In this document: one piece after another, positions 35,154 through 43,992 of the stretch
Layout: every line of letters begins with the position of its first letter
Numbering within the stretch: the stretch's first letter is position 1
Assembly: GCA_002385885.1 (NCBI GenBank)
Contig: DGEI01000045.1
Location: 6,458 to 58,050 of the forward strand
Origin: Firmicutes bacterium UBA3930
Lineage (GTDB): Bacteria; Bacillota; Clostridia; Caldicoprobacterales; Caldicoprobacteraceae
Direction of reading: 5' to 3'
Length of the DNA: 51,593 nt
The notes under the pieces: model-generated
Database searches by the model: none
Told to the model about the DNA's origin: nothing
The model's input: only the letters and a program-made list of their open reading frames with translations
Made by a program: the position numbers and the translations under genes

Positions 35154-36107
35154 CTATTCAAACAAAGGACTAACCGCAATGTCTTCATAAATCCTGTCAA
35201 TAGCTTCAGCAAACAAAGGGGCTACTGACAGAATCTTGATGTTATCAATGCGTTTTTCCGGAGGCAAAGGTATGGTATCGGTAATAATCAGCTCTTTTAT
35301 AGGAGAATTCTTAATCCTTTCAATAGCGGGGCCTGACAGTACGCCGTGGGTACAGCAGGCATATATTTCAATAGCGCCGTTTTTCTTAAGTTCAACTGCC
35401 GCCTGTGTCACGGTCCCTGCCGTATCAATGATATCATCAATCAGAACGGCCCGTTTGCCCTTAAACTCACCAATAATATTCATGACTTCGGATACATTGG
35501 CCTTGGGCCTGCGCTTGTCCACAATAGCTAAAGAGGCGTTCAGACGGTTGGCAAATCTTCTTGCAGTAGTAACATTTCCAACATCAGGGGATACCACAAC
35601 AGTTCCTTCTCCTTCAAACCCCCGTTCAATAAAATGTTTCGCCAAAATAGGCAGGCCTAAAAGATGGTCCAGGGGAATATTGAAAAAACCTTGTATCTGG
35701 GGTGCATGCAAATCCATGGTAAGCACCCGATCGGCCCCTGCACTGGTGATTAGATCTGCCACCAGCTTTGCCGTTATAGGATCCCTTGCCTTGGCTTTCC
35801 GGTCCTGCCTGGCATAACCATAGTATGGGATCACAGCAGTAATACGGCCGGCTGAAGCTCTTTTGAAGGCATCTATCATTATCAAGAGTTCCATAAGGTT
35901 ATCGTTTACCGGATGGCACATTGATTGAATGACAAAAACATCCGATCCCCTTACCGTTTCGTATATATTGACACATATCTCTCCATCACTGAATGTTCCC
36001 ACCTGAGAATCCCCCATACGAACCCCCAGGTATTTGGCAATCTCCTTTGCCAGCACCGGATTTGAATTACCGGTAAAGATTTTAATACCCGTACCATGGG
36101 TAATCAT
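35154..36107 (-). CDS. prs: ribose-phosphate pyrophosphokinase
   Basis: 317 residues, full length. Type I PRPP synthase with RQDRKAKARDPITAKLVADL (flexible loop region), VVSPDVGNVTTARRFA and the PRPP motif VLIDDIIDTAGTV. It makes PRPP from ribose-5-phosphate and ATP. The ATG overlaps the glmU stop by four bases. Confidence 0.98.
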   Translation of the reverse strand: MITHGTGIKIFTGNSNPVLAKEIAKYLGVRMGDSQVGTFSDGEICVNIYETVRGSDVFVIQSMCHPVNDNLMELLIMIDAFKRASAGRITAVIPYYGYARQDRKAKARDPITAKLVADLITSAGADRVLTMDLHAPQIQGFFNIPLDHLLGLPILAKHFIERGFEGEGTVVVSPDVGNVTTARRFANRLNASLAIVDKRRPKANVSEVMNIIGEFKGKRAVLIDDIIDTAGTVTQAAVELKKNGAIEIYACCTHGVLSGPAIERIKNSPIKELIITDTIPLPPEKRIDNIKILSVAPLFAEAIDRIYEDIAVSPLFE

Positions 36108-37498
36108 CTATCCCCTTCTCCTTTCTTCTTCATTCGCCATTTCTCAACCCAGCCTTCTTTGTTTTCCTGCCGCGCCCTTGCTATGGCCAGCGAATCTTTA
36201 GGAACCTCTTCCGTTATGGTAGAACCGGCGGCAATGTACGCTCCTTCCCTGACCGTTACCGGAGCAACCAGATTGACATTACAGCCTATAAAGGCTTTAT
36301 CCTCTACAACAATTCTGTGTTTTCTTACTCCGTCATAATTTACAAATACCACACCGCATCCTAAATTGACGTCCTTACCAACGCTGCCATCCCCGACATA
36401 GGTCAGGTGGGAAATTTTTGAACAATCTCCTATTGAGGCATTCTTTATCTCAACAAAGTCTCCTATCCTCACCCTGTCGCCAATATTGCTGCCAGGACGT
36501 ATATACGCGTAAGGCCCTACTGTTGTTTCCTTTCCTATTTCACTGTCCAGTATAACCGAAGCCTGTACCTGGGTTCTGTCTCCAATGACCGAATTAACCA
36601 TACGGCTATTGGGATACAATATACACTCCTCACCAATGATGGTTTTCCCTTCCAGAACATTCCCCGGATATATTATGGTATCGCAGCCTATAACCACATC
36701 CGGTTCAATATAGGTGTTATTCGGGTCAATCAAGGTTACGCCCTCTTCCATATGACGGCGGTTTATCCTCTGCCGCATCTTTTGTTCTGCCTCGGCCAGG
36801 TGCACTCTTGTATTAATGCCCAGCACCTCATCCGGATCCCCGGCTGTGAAAACACCGACTTTGTTCCCCTGTTCCTTCATTATATGAAGCACATCGGTCA
36901 AATAATATTCGCCCTGGGCATTGTTATTATCTAACTTAGCCAGACTGGACAAAAACGGCTGTATGTTAAAACAATAAGCCGACACATTAACCTCTTTTAT
37001 CCGCCGCTGTTCCTCGGTAGCATCTTTTTGTTCCACAACTCTTTCCAGGTCCCCGGCTTCATTCCTGATTATCCTTCCGTATCCCGTCGGATCATCCAAT
37101 ACGGCTGAAAGAGTAACGGCATCATACCGGCCTTCATAAGCATAGTTAATCATCTGCTGAAGAGTACAGCTGCGTATCAGGGGAGTATCACCGGCCACTA
37201 CAACTGCATAGCCGTCTATCTTTTCAAAAAAGGGCTGTGCAATCATGACTGCATGTCCGGTTCCCAGCTGCTGGGATTGATAAGCATACCTGACCCTCTG
37301 CCCGAGATATTGCCTGATTTCTTCAGCCTTGTGGCCTACTACTGTAACGGGGAGAGATTCAGATATTTCTGCAGCAGTCCTTACCACATACTCAATAATG
37401 GGATAGCCGCATACTTTATGCATTACTTTGGGTTTTTTGGATTTCATCCTGGTGCCTTCACCTGCAGCAAGAATTACAACAACAGCACATTTGCTCAT
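36104..37498 (-). CDS. glmU: bifunctional GlmU
   Basis: 464 residues. N-terminal uridylyltransferase (1-230; LAAGEGTRMKSKKPKVMHKV, VVAGDTPL) and a C-terminal left-handed beta-helix acetyltransferase (250-450; hexapeptide repeats, NLGCGVVFVNYDG). It makes UDP-GlcNAc for the wall. Start ATG behind AAAGGAG; it heads the glmU-prs-pth-mfd run. Confidence 0.98.
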   Translation of the reverse strand: MSKCAVVVILAAGEGTRMKSKKPKVMHKVCGYPIIEYVVRTAAEISESLPVTVVGHKAEEIRQYLGQRVRYAYQSQQLGTGHAVMIAQPFFEKIDGYAVVVAGDTPLIRSCTLQQMINYAYEGRYDAVTLSAVLDDPTGYGRIIRNEAGDLERVVEQKDATEEQRRIKEVNVSAYCFNIQPFLSSLAKLDNNNAQGEYYLTDVLHIMKEQGNKVGVFTAGDPDEVLGINTRVHLAEAEQKMRQRINRRHMEEGVTLIDPNNTYIEPDVVIGCDTIIYPGNVLEGKTIIGEECILYPNSRMVNSVIGDRTQVQASVILDSEIGKETTVGPYAYIRPGSNIGDRVRIGDFVEIKNASIGDCSKISHLTYVGDGSVGKDVNLGCGVVFVNYDGVRKHRIVVEDKAFIGCNVNLVAPVTVREGAYIAAGSTITEEVPKDSLAIARARQENKEGWVEKWRMKKKGEGDR

Positions 37499-37552
37499 AC
37501 TCTATACTCCTTTATACCTACCCACCTTATATGAGGATAAGTTTCCAGATTT

Positions 37553-37586
37553 GGTTCAAACTGGCTGATTACCAACGGATTGAACC
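37553..37586 (-). promoter_or_regulatory. stem-loop in the glmU leader
   Basis: GGTTCAA/TTGAACC (37553-37559 with 37580-37586), with further TTGG/CCA-type pairing inside, lies in the roughly 110-base leader between the predicted glmU transcription start and its ATG. Function unknown; no glmS-ribozyme or riboswitch core is recognisable. Confidence 0.35.
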
Positions 37587-37604
37587 GGTTTTTATTCCAT
37601 AAAT

Positions 37605-37632
37605 ATTATACAATACGCAGAGAATAAAGCAA
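37605..37632 (-). promoter_or_regulatory. sigma-A-type promoter of glmU
   Basis: Minus strand: TTGCTT (37627-37632), a 16-base spacer and TATAAT (37605-37610). Confidence 0.6.
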
Positions 37633-37718
37633 GATCGCCATATGCCCACCACAGTTTTTCATGCTGTTCATGTGGAGGGCTTAAGCAAAAAAATATATTT
37701 GTTTATGCATACCTATAA

Positions 37719-37765
37719 AATAAAAACAAGCTTTAAAGGAGAGCTTGTGCTCTCCTTTAAAGCTT
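37719..37765 (-). terminator. rho-independent terminator overlapping the spoVG stop
   Basis: A perfect 17-bp stem (37728-37744 with 37749-37765) around a 4-base loop, followed on the minus strand by GTTTTTATTTTAT. The first stem bases include part of the spoVG stop codon, so termination hairpin and coding end overlap. Confidence 0.88.
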
Positions 37766-38024
37766 ATTCGTCGCCCATTTCATTATACTTTTCTAAAATG
37801 AGCGTCTGGAGCTTTGTCCGTGTTTCGGAATTTATAGGATGGGCAATATCCCGATATTCGCCATCGGGGGTCTTTCGGCTGGGCATTGCTATGAACATTC
37901 CGCTCTGCCCTTCTATTACCTTAATGTCATGAACTACAAATTCATCATCAAAGGTAACAGATGCTACCGCTTTCATTTTCCCCTCGCTATTTATTTTCCG
38001 AACTCGAACATCGGTCACATTCAT
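37764..38024 (-). CDS. spoVG: SpoVG regulator
   Basis: 86 residues. Typical SpoVG: MNVTDVRVRKINSEGKMKAV, then VHDIKVIEGQSGMFIAMPSR and RDIAHPINSETR. SpoVG is an RNA/DNA-binding regulator affecting septation, sporulation and virulence-type genes in Firmicutes. Start ATG behind GGAAGGTGG. Preceded by a sigma-H-type promoter and followed by a strong terminator. Confidence 0.97.
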   Translation of the reverse strand: MNVTDVRVRKINSEGKMKAVASVTFDDEFVVHDIKVIEGQSGMFIAMPSRKTPDGEYRDIAHPINSETRTKLQTLILEKYNEMGDE

Positions 38025-38068
38025 TCAGGCTCACCACCTTCCAGTTCATAAACAAAGAATGCATATAT

Positions 38069-38097
38069 ATATTCGCCAAAAATATGGTTTGTCCTTC
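38069..38097 (-). promoter_or_regulatory. sigma-H-type promoter of spoVG
   Basis: Minus strand: -35 GAAGGACAA (38089-38097), 11-base spacer, -10 GGCGAATAT (38069-38077). The sigma-H consensus is RNAGGAWWW and RNNGAATWW; only one -35 base departs. spoVG is a classic sigma-H gene in B. subtilis. Confidence 0.65.
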
Positions 38098-38132
38098 TGT
38101 TTTTTATAAAAAAAATGAAGAAAAAGTAAAGT

Positions 38133-38957
38133 TTATTCGTTAAACACCCACGCTGCCGGCTCCAAGACAACCTTACGGCTGTTTTCATCTACCTGTTTTA
38201 ATTCAATAAGAGCCGCATAATTTTCAACCATCTTTTCTTCAGGCTGCTGGGTCGCAATCATAACTCCCACCCCGGCAATATCAACCCCAAATTCACCAAG
38301 CAGATCTATCATTCCCTTTGCCGTGCCCCCGCCTTTCATAAAATCATCAATTATTAATGCCCGCTGTCCTTGCCTAACAGCCCTTCTGGCCAGTGACATG
38401 GTCCGGATCCTTTTTGATGAGGCGGAAACGTAATTTATGGTAACCACAGAACCCTCGGTAACCTGGCTGTCCCTCCTTGCAATAACAACAGGACAGTTAA
38501 GGGCTTTTCCGGTCATCAGAGCAATCGGTATTCCTTTAGTTTCCACCGTTATTACAAAGTCAGGATTTGTGTCATAGAACTTATTGGCCATGATCTCTCC
38601 CACACGCTCGGCTACATGGGGCATGAACAACAGATCCGTCATATATAAAAATCCGCCTGGCAGAATGCGTTGAGGCTCGGACAATCTATCACATAACATC
38701 ATAATGAAATCAGAAATCCGGCTTCCACCAGGCCTTGGTATATACTTGACGCCACCTGCTGCTCCGACAACTGTTTCCAAAGTTCCCAGGTTAAAGGTAT
38801 CAAGAGCGCGGCGAAGCAGCATGACATCATCGCTGATTGTAGATTTGGCTACTCCAAAAAGCTCACTGAAATAATTCAGTGTATATATCTGGTTAGGTTG
38901 ATCCAATAATATTTTTGTCATAACTCCGATTCGTTCGCTTCTACTCATCTTGTCCAT
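38133..38957 (-). CDS. purR: purine operon repressor PurR (PRT-fold)
   Basis: 274 residues: an N-terminal winged helix (1-75; SRSERIGVMTKILLDQ, GVAKSTISDDVMLL) and a type I phosphoribosyltransferase-fold C-domain (80-270) with the PRPP-binding motif IIDDFMKGGGTAKG. PurR senses PRPP and controls purine genes. Start ATG 38957 behind GAGGGTGG; the frame extends to a TTG without a site. A TGATATAAT extended -10 is at 39012-39020. Confidence 0.95.
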   Translation of the reverse strand: MDKMSRSERIGVMTKILLDQPNQIYTLNYFSELFGVAKSTISDDVMLLRRALDTFNLGTLETVVGAAGGVKYIPRPGGSRISDFIMMLCDRLSEPQRILPGGFLYMTDLLFMPHVAERVGEIMANKFYDTNPDFVITVETKGIPIALMTGKALNCPVVIARRDSQVTEGSVVTINYVSASSKRIRTMSLARRAVRQGQRALIIDDFMKGGGTAKGMIDLLGEFGVDIAGVGVMIATQQPEEKMVENYAALIELKQVDENSRKVVLEPAAWVFNE

Positions 38958-39180
38958 GGCTACCACCCTCAAATTATTTTACCCATTGTTGGACAAACTT
39001 TTCATCAATAGATTATATCACAAATCTGTAAAAAAACTGAATATTTTTTCAAATTTTATTAAATTTTTTCCGGATTGTTTTTAACTTTATTTCAAAAAAA
39101 CAAAAAAACATATGTGTTACGAATCCATGGGGAAACAACAGCAAGGCATATGTTTATCAGTAAAAATTTTTTTCATGATC

Positions 39181-39209
39181 TTAACTGTATAGTATCGATG
39201 TGGTATAAT
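39181..39209 (+). promoter_or_regulatory. promoter of the ttcA-like gene
   Basis: TTAACT (39181-39186), a 17-base spacer and TATAAT (39204-39209); start expected near 39215. The first purR-ttcA spacer half (38958-39180) is AT-rich with only the purR -10 to note. Confidence 0.65.
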
Positions 39210-39215
39210 AAATGA

Positions 39216-39270
39216 GCTTTTCTACATCGAAACCAGCCCTTGAGAAAAGCAGTATAAACTGGCTGTAGAA
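39216..39270 (+). promoter_or_regulatory. leader with two mutually exclusive pairings
   Basis: GCTTTTCT (39216-39223) can pair with AGAAAAGC (39243-39250). TTCTACA (39220-39226) can instead pair with TGTAGAA (39264-39270), helped by CCAG/CTGG (39233-39236 with 39259-39262). The two forms share TTCT, so they exclude each other. This could be an attenuator or ligand-sensing leader; there is no known riboswitch match. Confidence 0.3.
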
Positions 39271-39299
39271 TAAACAACCATGCAGGAGATGAAAACACT

Positions 39300-40010
39300 A
39301 TGAAAAGAGTTCTGGGATATGTCCGAAAAGCTGTGGAAGACTTCAACATGATTCAGGACGGAGACCGCATAGCGGTAGGAATATCAGGCGGAAAGGACAG
39401 TATGGCCCTGCTCAAAGCCCTTAAACTGTACCAGTATTTTGCGCCGGTTTCCTTTCATCTTGAGGCTGTAACGCTTACCATGGGGTTTGATAATTTTGAT
39501 GTTACACCGATAGAAGAATTCTGCCGTGAACTGAATGTGCCATATACAGTTGTACCTACTTTAATTGGAAAGATCATCTTTGAAGAAAGAAAAGAAAAAA
39601 ATCCCTGTTCCCTCTGTGCCCGTATGCGCCGGGGCGCATTTCACGACGCTGCTTTGAAACTGGGATGCAAAAAAACAGCGCTGGGACACAATTTGGACGA
39701 TACCCTGGAAACATTTTTCCTCAGCCTGTTCCATGAGGGAAGGTTTAATACATTTTCGCCCGTAACATACCTTGATCGAAAGGACATAACCGTCATCCGC
39801 CCCTTGATATATGCGCCCGAACCCGAAATCATAGGAGCAGTCCGCCGTCATAATATACCGGTTGTGCCCAGTCCATGTCCGGCTGCAGGCTATACCCAGC
39901 GGGAAGAAATGAAAACACTGCTGCGCAGCCTGGCAAAAAAAATCCCAAACATAAGAAACCAGATGCTTACAGCCCTAAAGAGCAAGCACAACAGAAACCT
40001 ATGGGATTAA
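39300..40010 (+). CDS. TtcA-like tRNA-thiolation family protein
   Basis: 236 residues. PP-loop ATPase motif SGGKDS (29-34), CSLC (Cys104, Cys107) and a third Cys194 in PSPCPAAG: the three-cysteine set that holds the [4Fe-4S] cluster of TtcA, which thiolates C32 of tRNA. It is shorter than E. coli TtcA (about 311) and could act on another tRNA position. Start ATG with an AGGAG site (39284-39288). It is the only plus-strand gene in this part and shares a terminator with fabZ. Confidence 0.85.
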   Translation: MKRVLGYVRKAVEDFNMIQDGDRIAVGISGGKDSMALLKALKLYQYFAPVSFHLEAVTLTMGFDNFDVTPIEEFCRELNVPYTVVPTLIGKIIFEERKEKNPCSLCARMRRGAFHDAALKLGCKKTALGHNLDDTLETFFLSLFHEGRFNTFSPVTYLDRKDITVIRPLIYAPEPEIIGAVRRHNIPVVPSPCPAAGYTQREEMKTLLRSLAKKIPNIRNQMLTALKSKHNRNLWD

Positions 40011-40040
40011 ATTATGGGATTAAAGAATGTATTAACACTA

Positions 40041-40077
40041 AAAAAGTCTCCGCATTATCCGCCGGAGACTTCTTTTA
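40041..40077. terminator. bidirectional terminator between ttcA-like gene and fabZ
   Basis: AAGTCTCCG (40044-40052) pairs with CGGAGACTT (40063-40071); A-tract on the left, T-rich on the right, so it serves both convergent genes. Confidence 0.87.
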
Positions 40078-40106
40078 TTCAATCCATATTAAACTTAATG
40101 AACGGC

Positions 40107-40541
40107 TCAGGATCCTTCCCGTTCAACCAGGGCAAACATGATCTCCCCCTCAACGGCGATTTTATCTTCCACTAAAGCCTTTACAAATCCCTTGCCCATC
40201 ACGCCTCTTACCCTGTCAATCTCGGCTTCCAGGCGCAACTGATCCCCGGGGACAACCTGCCTTCGGAACCGCAGCTTGTCAACTCCTGTAAAAACGGGAA
40301 TCTTCCCCCGGTTATTCTCATCATGAAGTACAATAACCGCTCCCAGCTGAGCCAGTGCTTCCAGTATCAACACCCCCGGCATTATAGGCATACCGGGAAA
40401 ATGCCCCTGGAAAAACCATTCGTTTGCCGTCACATTTTTTATCCCTACAGCCTTTTTCCCAGGAACAAGTTCAATAATCCTGTCTATCAGCAAAAAGGGA
40501 TAACGGTGTGGAATACGCTCCATTATTTCCTGTATATCCAT
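40107..40541 (-). CDS. fabZ: 3-hydroxyacyl-ACP dehydratase FabZ
   Basis: 144 residues, hot-dog fold, with the active-site pair His47 (FFQGHFPGMPIMPGV) and Glu61 (EALAQ). It dehydrates hydroxyacyl-ACP in fatty-acid elongation. Start ATG behind GAGGTAAG. It follows flhP, as in B. subtilis (fabZ = ywpB). Confidence 0.97.
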   Translation of the reverse strand: MDIQEIMERIPHRYPFLLIDRIIELVPGKKAVGIKNVTANEWFFQGHFPGMPIMPGVLILEALAQLGAVIVLHDENNRGKIPVFTGVDKLRFRRQVVPGDQLRLEAEIDRVRGVMGKGFVKALVEDKIAVEGEIMFALVEREGS

Positions 40542-40543
40542 TC

Positions 40544-41269
40544 TTACCTCCTCAAGTTATTGGCAATATGCTCCATTTCATCAGCGGCCTGCAGTACCCT
40601 TGAACTCAGCTGATAAACCCTTTGTGCAAGTATCATCCGGGTTATCTCTTCTGCCATATCTACATTTGAAGCCTCCAAAAATCCCTGCTTTACATCGTAG
40701 TTATAAGAGGGTACAGGAACGCCGCTGGCTTCGGTCCCAATAAACTGATTATTCCCTATGGCCTCCAATCCTTCAGGGTTTGGGAAGCTGACAACCCTCA
40801 AACGATAAGGCAGTGAATCGTAATCATCCACCTCAACAGGCTGTCCGCTATGATCCAGGACATACTCACCCCGTACGGTTACGAGACGGTTCACAACCTG
40901 ATCTCCCTCGAGCTCGCTGGATATCTGAAAGCTTCCATCCCTGGTATAGGATACACTCCCATCCTGACGCAGAATTTGAAAAAACCCCGGCCCGTCTATA
41001 GCAAAGTCAAGAGGACGATTGGTTGGCTGCAGTACACCCTGCCCAAAATTCCGCTGAGTGGCAGCCGCCCTGCTTCCATTGCCTACCTGCAGATTAACGC
41101 CCTGTCCGTCTCTTCTTGTTTCCATAGCCGAATACAACGCATCCTGGAAAGTGACACGGACTTTTTTATATCCAACAGTATTTACATTGGCTATGTTATT
41201 TGAAATTACGTCCATACTTTGCTGCTGAGCTGCCATTGATGATGCTGAACTATACAATGCGCGGATCAT
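40544..41269 (-). CDS. flhP: flagellar basal-body rod protein, FlgG/FlhP type
   Basis: 241 residues. N-terminal rod motif (MIRALYSSASSMAAQQQSMD, SNNIANVNTVGYKK) and C-terminal DMAEEITRMILAQRVYQ. A distal-rod/hook family protein exported by the flagellar apparatus. Start ATG 41269 behind TAGGAGGAG. Pairs with the flhO-type gene upstream; order mbl-flhO-flhP-fabZ as in B. subtilis. Confidence 0.93.
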   Translation of the reverse strand: MIRALYSSASSMAAQQQSMDVISNNIANVNTVGYKKVRVTFQDALYSAMETRRDGQGVNLQVGNGSRAAATQRNFGQGVLQPTNRPLDFAIDGPGFFQILRQDGSVSYTRDGSFQISSELEGDQVVNRLVTVRGEYVLDHSGQPVEVDDYDSLPYRLRVVSFPNPEGLEAIGNNQFIGTEASGVPVPSYNYDVKQGFLEASNVDMAEEITRMILAQRVYQLSSRVLQAADEMEHIANNLRR

Positions 41270-41279
41270 ACCACTCCTC

Positions 41280-42035
41280 CTATACGCGTCCGATCTCATT
41301 TACCGTTTTATCAAGGCTCTCATCTATCATCCTGATGATCTGGGCATTTGATTCATAATTGCGTGTAGCAGTCATCATTTCAATCACTTCACTGACAGCA
41401 TCTACATTGGAGCCTTCAATAAAACCCTGTATAACTTCCCCTTCAAAACCTATAACCTGGTTTTCCGGGTCTGAGTTTATAAACAGGTTATGCCCTGCTT
41501 TTCTTAAAGCTTGCGGATCCTCAAAATTGACTATCTGCAATCGATCAATATATTCTCCATTGACCATTATGTATCCCAATGAATCGACAGAGAAATCCGT
41601 TGTACCCACATATACCGGACCCATCTCTCCGGCAACAAGCCACCCGTCTGCCGTAACCAGGCGCCCTAAACTGTCCAGCATAAATTCTCCGTCCCGTGTA
41701 TACCGCTGTTCGCCGTTATCGGTAATGACCGTAAAAAATCCGGGCCCGTTAAGAGCCAAATGGGTGTTTTCGCCGGTCTGCTGCAGCGCGCCCTGCCGGA
41801 ATGACGTCACAACATTCTCAACAGTAACCCCATGATTTATAGTTCCTATGCGCCGGCTCATCGCTGTCTGCCCTTTTTCCAGCCTGAGCAAAAGCTCATC
41901 CCTAAACGCACGGGTTACCACCTGATCTTTTTTATAACCGTTAGTATTTATGTTGGCAATATTGTTAGCCACTGTATCCAGCCTTCTGGCCTGGTGGATC
42001 ATGCCGGTAGCCGCGGCATATAAACCCCTTGTCAC
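41280..42035 (-). CDS. flhO: flagellar basal-body rod protein, FlgF/FlhO type
   Basis: 251 residues. N-terminal TRGLYAAATGMIHQARRLDT and ANNIANINTNGYKK; middle LALNGPGFFTV and C-terminal NVDAVSEVIEMMTATRNYES. Start codon is GTG behind AAGGATGGTGG. First gene of the flhO-flhP-fabZ unit, separated from mbl by a terminator. Confidence 0.93.
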   Translation of the reverse strand: MTRGLYAAATGMIHQARRLDTVANNIANINTNGYKKDQVVTRAFRDELLLRLEKGQTAMSRRIGTINHGVTVENVVTSFRQGALQQTGENTHLALNGPGFFTVITDNGEQRYTRDGEFMLDSLGRLVTADGWLVAGEMGPVYVGTTDFSVDSLGYIMVNGEYIDRLQIVNFEDPQALRKAGHNLFINSDPENQVIGFEGEVIQGFIEGSNVDAVSEVIEMMTATRNYESNAQIIRMIDESLDKTVNEIGRV

Positions 42036-42137
42036 AACCAGCCACCATCCTTGTATTCATTATATATTCTTGTCCGAAATTATTCTTCTTATTAAATATT
42101 ATCGTCATAACACACTATAGTCTTTAGTATAAAATAC

Positions 42138-42163
42138 AAAAAAGCTAAGGATAGTACCTTAGC
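42138..42163 (-). terminator. rho-independent terminator after mbl
   Basis: Minus strand: GCTAAGG (42163-42157), 6-base loop, CCTTAGC (42150-42144), then TTTTTTG. Confidence 0.88.
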
Positions 42164-42200
42164 CAATAAATCCTGAACCCGGTTGTAATACCCGGCAGCT

Positions 42201-43229
42201 TTAACTGAAAGCTTCACCCCGGGAATAGCTTCTAAGCGCCACAGATCCATATAAATCAAGAGCTTCCAGCACCCTGCCCGTTCCAAGAGCAACACATGAT
42301 ACTGCATCTTCCATAACGTGTACCGGTATCTTGGTATGTTCCTGAATCAGCTGATCCATACCATTCAATAGGGCTCCGCCACCTACCATAACAATCCCCC
42401 GCTCGCTGATATCGGAGGCCAGTTCGGGAGGTGTCCTTTCCAGCAGAGCATGTACTGCTTCCACAATTGCCTGCAGCGGTTCTGCTAACGCTTCAGCAAC
42501 TTCGCCGGAAGTAATTGTCACGGTCCTGGGCAGCCCAGAAATGAGATTTCTTCCCGTTATCATCATGGAGGAGCTGTCTTCCTTCGGATAAGCCATTCCT
42601 ATGGTGATCTTCAAATCTTCAGCCGTTCTCTCTCCAATTAACAGGTTATATTTTTTCCGCATATACCGGATTATAGCTTCATCAAATTTGTCACCGGCTA
42701 CCTTTATCGAATTTGAAACCACTATGCCCCCTAAAGAAATAACGGCTATATTGGTAGTGCCTCCCCCAATATCTATCACCATATTACCATAGGGTTTGCT
42801 TATATCAATACCCGCTCCTATAGCTGCTGCAATAGGCTCCTCAACCAGGTATGTGCGCCTTGCTCCGGCTTCATATGCTGCATCCAATACAGCTCTTTTC
42901 TCTACCTCAGTAGCCCCGCTGGGTACACACACTACAATGCGCGGCTTAAACAAAAAGGGACGCCCTACTATCTTGTTTAAAAAATACCTCAGCATCTTTT
43001 CGGTGATTTCATAATCTGATATAACGCCATCCCGCAAAGGACGAATGGCAACAATATTACCCGGCGTCCTTCCTATCATCCTCCGCGCTTCTTCACCTAC
43101 AGCAAGCACTTTATTGGTGTTTTTATCAATTGCAACAACTGATGGTTCTCTAAGAACTATACCTTTCCCTTTTATGTATACCAACACGCTGGCAGTACCT
43201 AAATCTATACCGACATCCCTGAATACCAT
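42201..43229 (-). CDS. mbl: MreB/Mbl actin-like cell-shape protein
   Basis: 342 residues. Actin-fold nucleotide motifs: VGIDLGTASVLVYIKGKG, IDIGGGTTNIAVISLGG and VMVGGGALLNGMDQLI. Orders wall synthesis along the cylinder. Assigned to Mbl rather than MreB by position after spoIIID and before flhO. Start ATG behind AAAGGACAGG. About 210 bases upstream hold no clear gene. Confidence 0.95.
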   Translation of the reverse strand: MVFRDVGIDLGTASVLVYIKGKGIVLREPSVVAIDKNTNKVLAVGEEARRMIGRTPGNIVAIRPLRDGVISDYEITEKMLRYFLNKIVGRPFLFKPRIVVCVPSGATEVEKRAVLDAAYEAGARRTYLVEEPIAAAIGAGIDISKPYGNMVIDIGGGTTNIAVISLGGIVVSNSIKVAGDKFDEAIIRYMRKKYNLLIGERTAEDLKITIGMAYPKEDSSSMMITGRNLISGLPRTVTITSGEVAEALAEPLQAIVEAVHALLERTPPELASDISERGIVMVGGGALLNGMDQLIQEHTKIPVHVMEDAVSCVALGTGRVLEALDLYGSVALRSYSRGEAFS

Positions 43230-43440
43230 ATTATTAACCTGTCCTTTCCTTGGTTTTGCAAATTACCTCAACCGAGGTACAAGTTTTATGATTAAGACAG
43301 TTTTCTTCCTCTGTTGAGTAGTTCAAGCATATCATTGATTTTTTGTTATATTTGATATCTGCATAATATTCTTATAGGATATTCTATCTTCTTCCTAAAA
43401 ATCCTCTTTTTTTATATAAATTTTTCCTTTTTTCGAGAAT

Positions 43441-43713
43441 TTACTTTGCATTTGCTTTTTCTTCTTTTATTCTCTTATACTTCATGCGGGTAGCCCTGCC
43501 GCCTCTTATGTGTCTTTCAGCCTTGTTTTTCTCCAATATTTTCCTAACTTCCTCCCACATGATGGGATTTATCTTGGGAAGCCGTTCAGATACATCTTTA
43601 TGTACCGTACTTTTACTTACTTTGAAAACCTTGGCCACCTCCCTCACGGTAGCCTTAGTTTCAATCATATAATTAGCTATTCCTATGACCCTTTCTTCTA
43701 TATAATCCTTCAA
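43441..43713 (-). CDS. spoIIID: SpoIIID mother-cell transcription factor
   Basis: 90 residues. TTG start at 43713 gives MKDYIEERVIGIANYMI, matching the B. subtilis start, and lies eight bases after GAGGGGGG. Helix-turn-helix at 24-44 (VREVAKVFKVSKSTVHKDVS) and basic C-terminus RHIRGGRATRMKYKR. It tunes sigma-E genes. Confidence 0.97.
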   Translation of the reverse strand: MKDYIEERVIGIANYMIETKATVREVAKVFKVSKSTVHKDVSERLPKINPIMWEEVRKILEKNKAERHIRGGRATRMKYKRIKEEKANAK

Positions 43714-43819
43714 ATTCAAGACCCCCCTCACAACAATCCCTTAAAAGCCATAGCTTTTTCAAACATTATTAAGTTTATACATTATTATGCGGAAAAAGGC
43801 TCATATAGAAGAGAAAAAG

Positions 43820-43862
43820 TAAAAAAGAAAAGGGTTTAAGGGAATCTGATTCCCTTAAACCC
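43820..43862 (-). terminator. rho-independent terminator after spoIIQ
   Basis: A 14-bp perfect stem (43832-43845 with 43849-43862) around 3 bases, followed on the minus strand by TTTTCTTTTTT. The remainder of the spacer up to the spoIIQ stop (43863-43992) shows nothing else. Confidence 0.88.
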
Positions 43863-43992
43863 CAATTTCGCAAGCCTGCTAAAACAGCATTTCCAATCCA
43901 CAGATATAACGAAACTCACACAAGCTATAACCTTAACGCCATTTTTCAGCATCGCAAACGGCCGGCAGAGTGGTAACCCTCATGTATCCGGC

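Noticed and set aside
37499..37640. glmS-type ribozyme upstream of glmU
   Set aside because: Only a simple hairpin is present and the gene is glmU, not glmS; no ribozyme core is recognisable.
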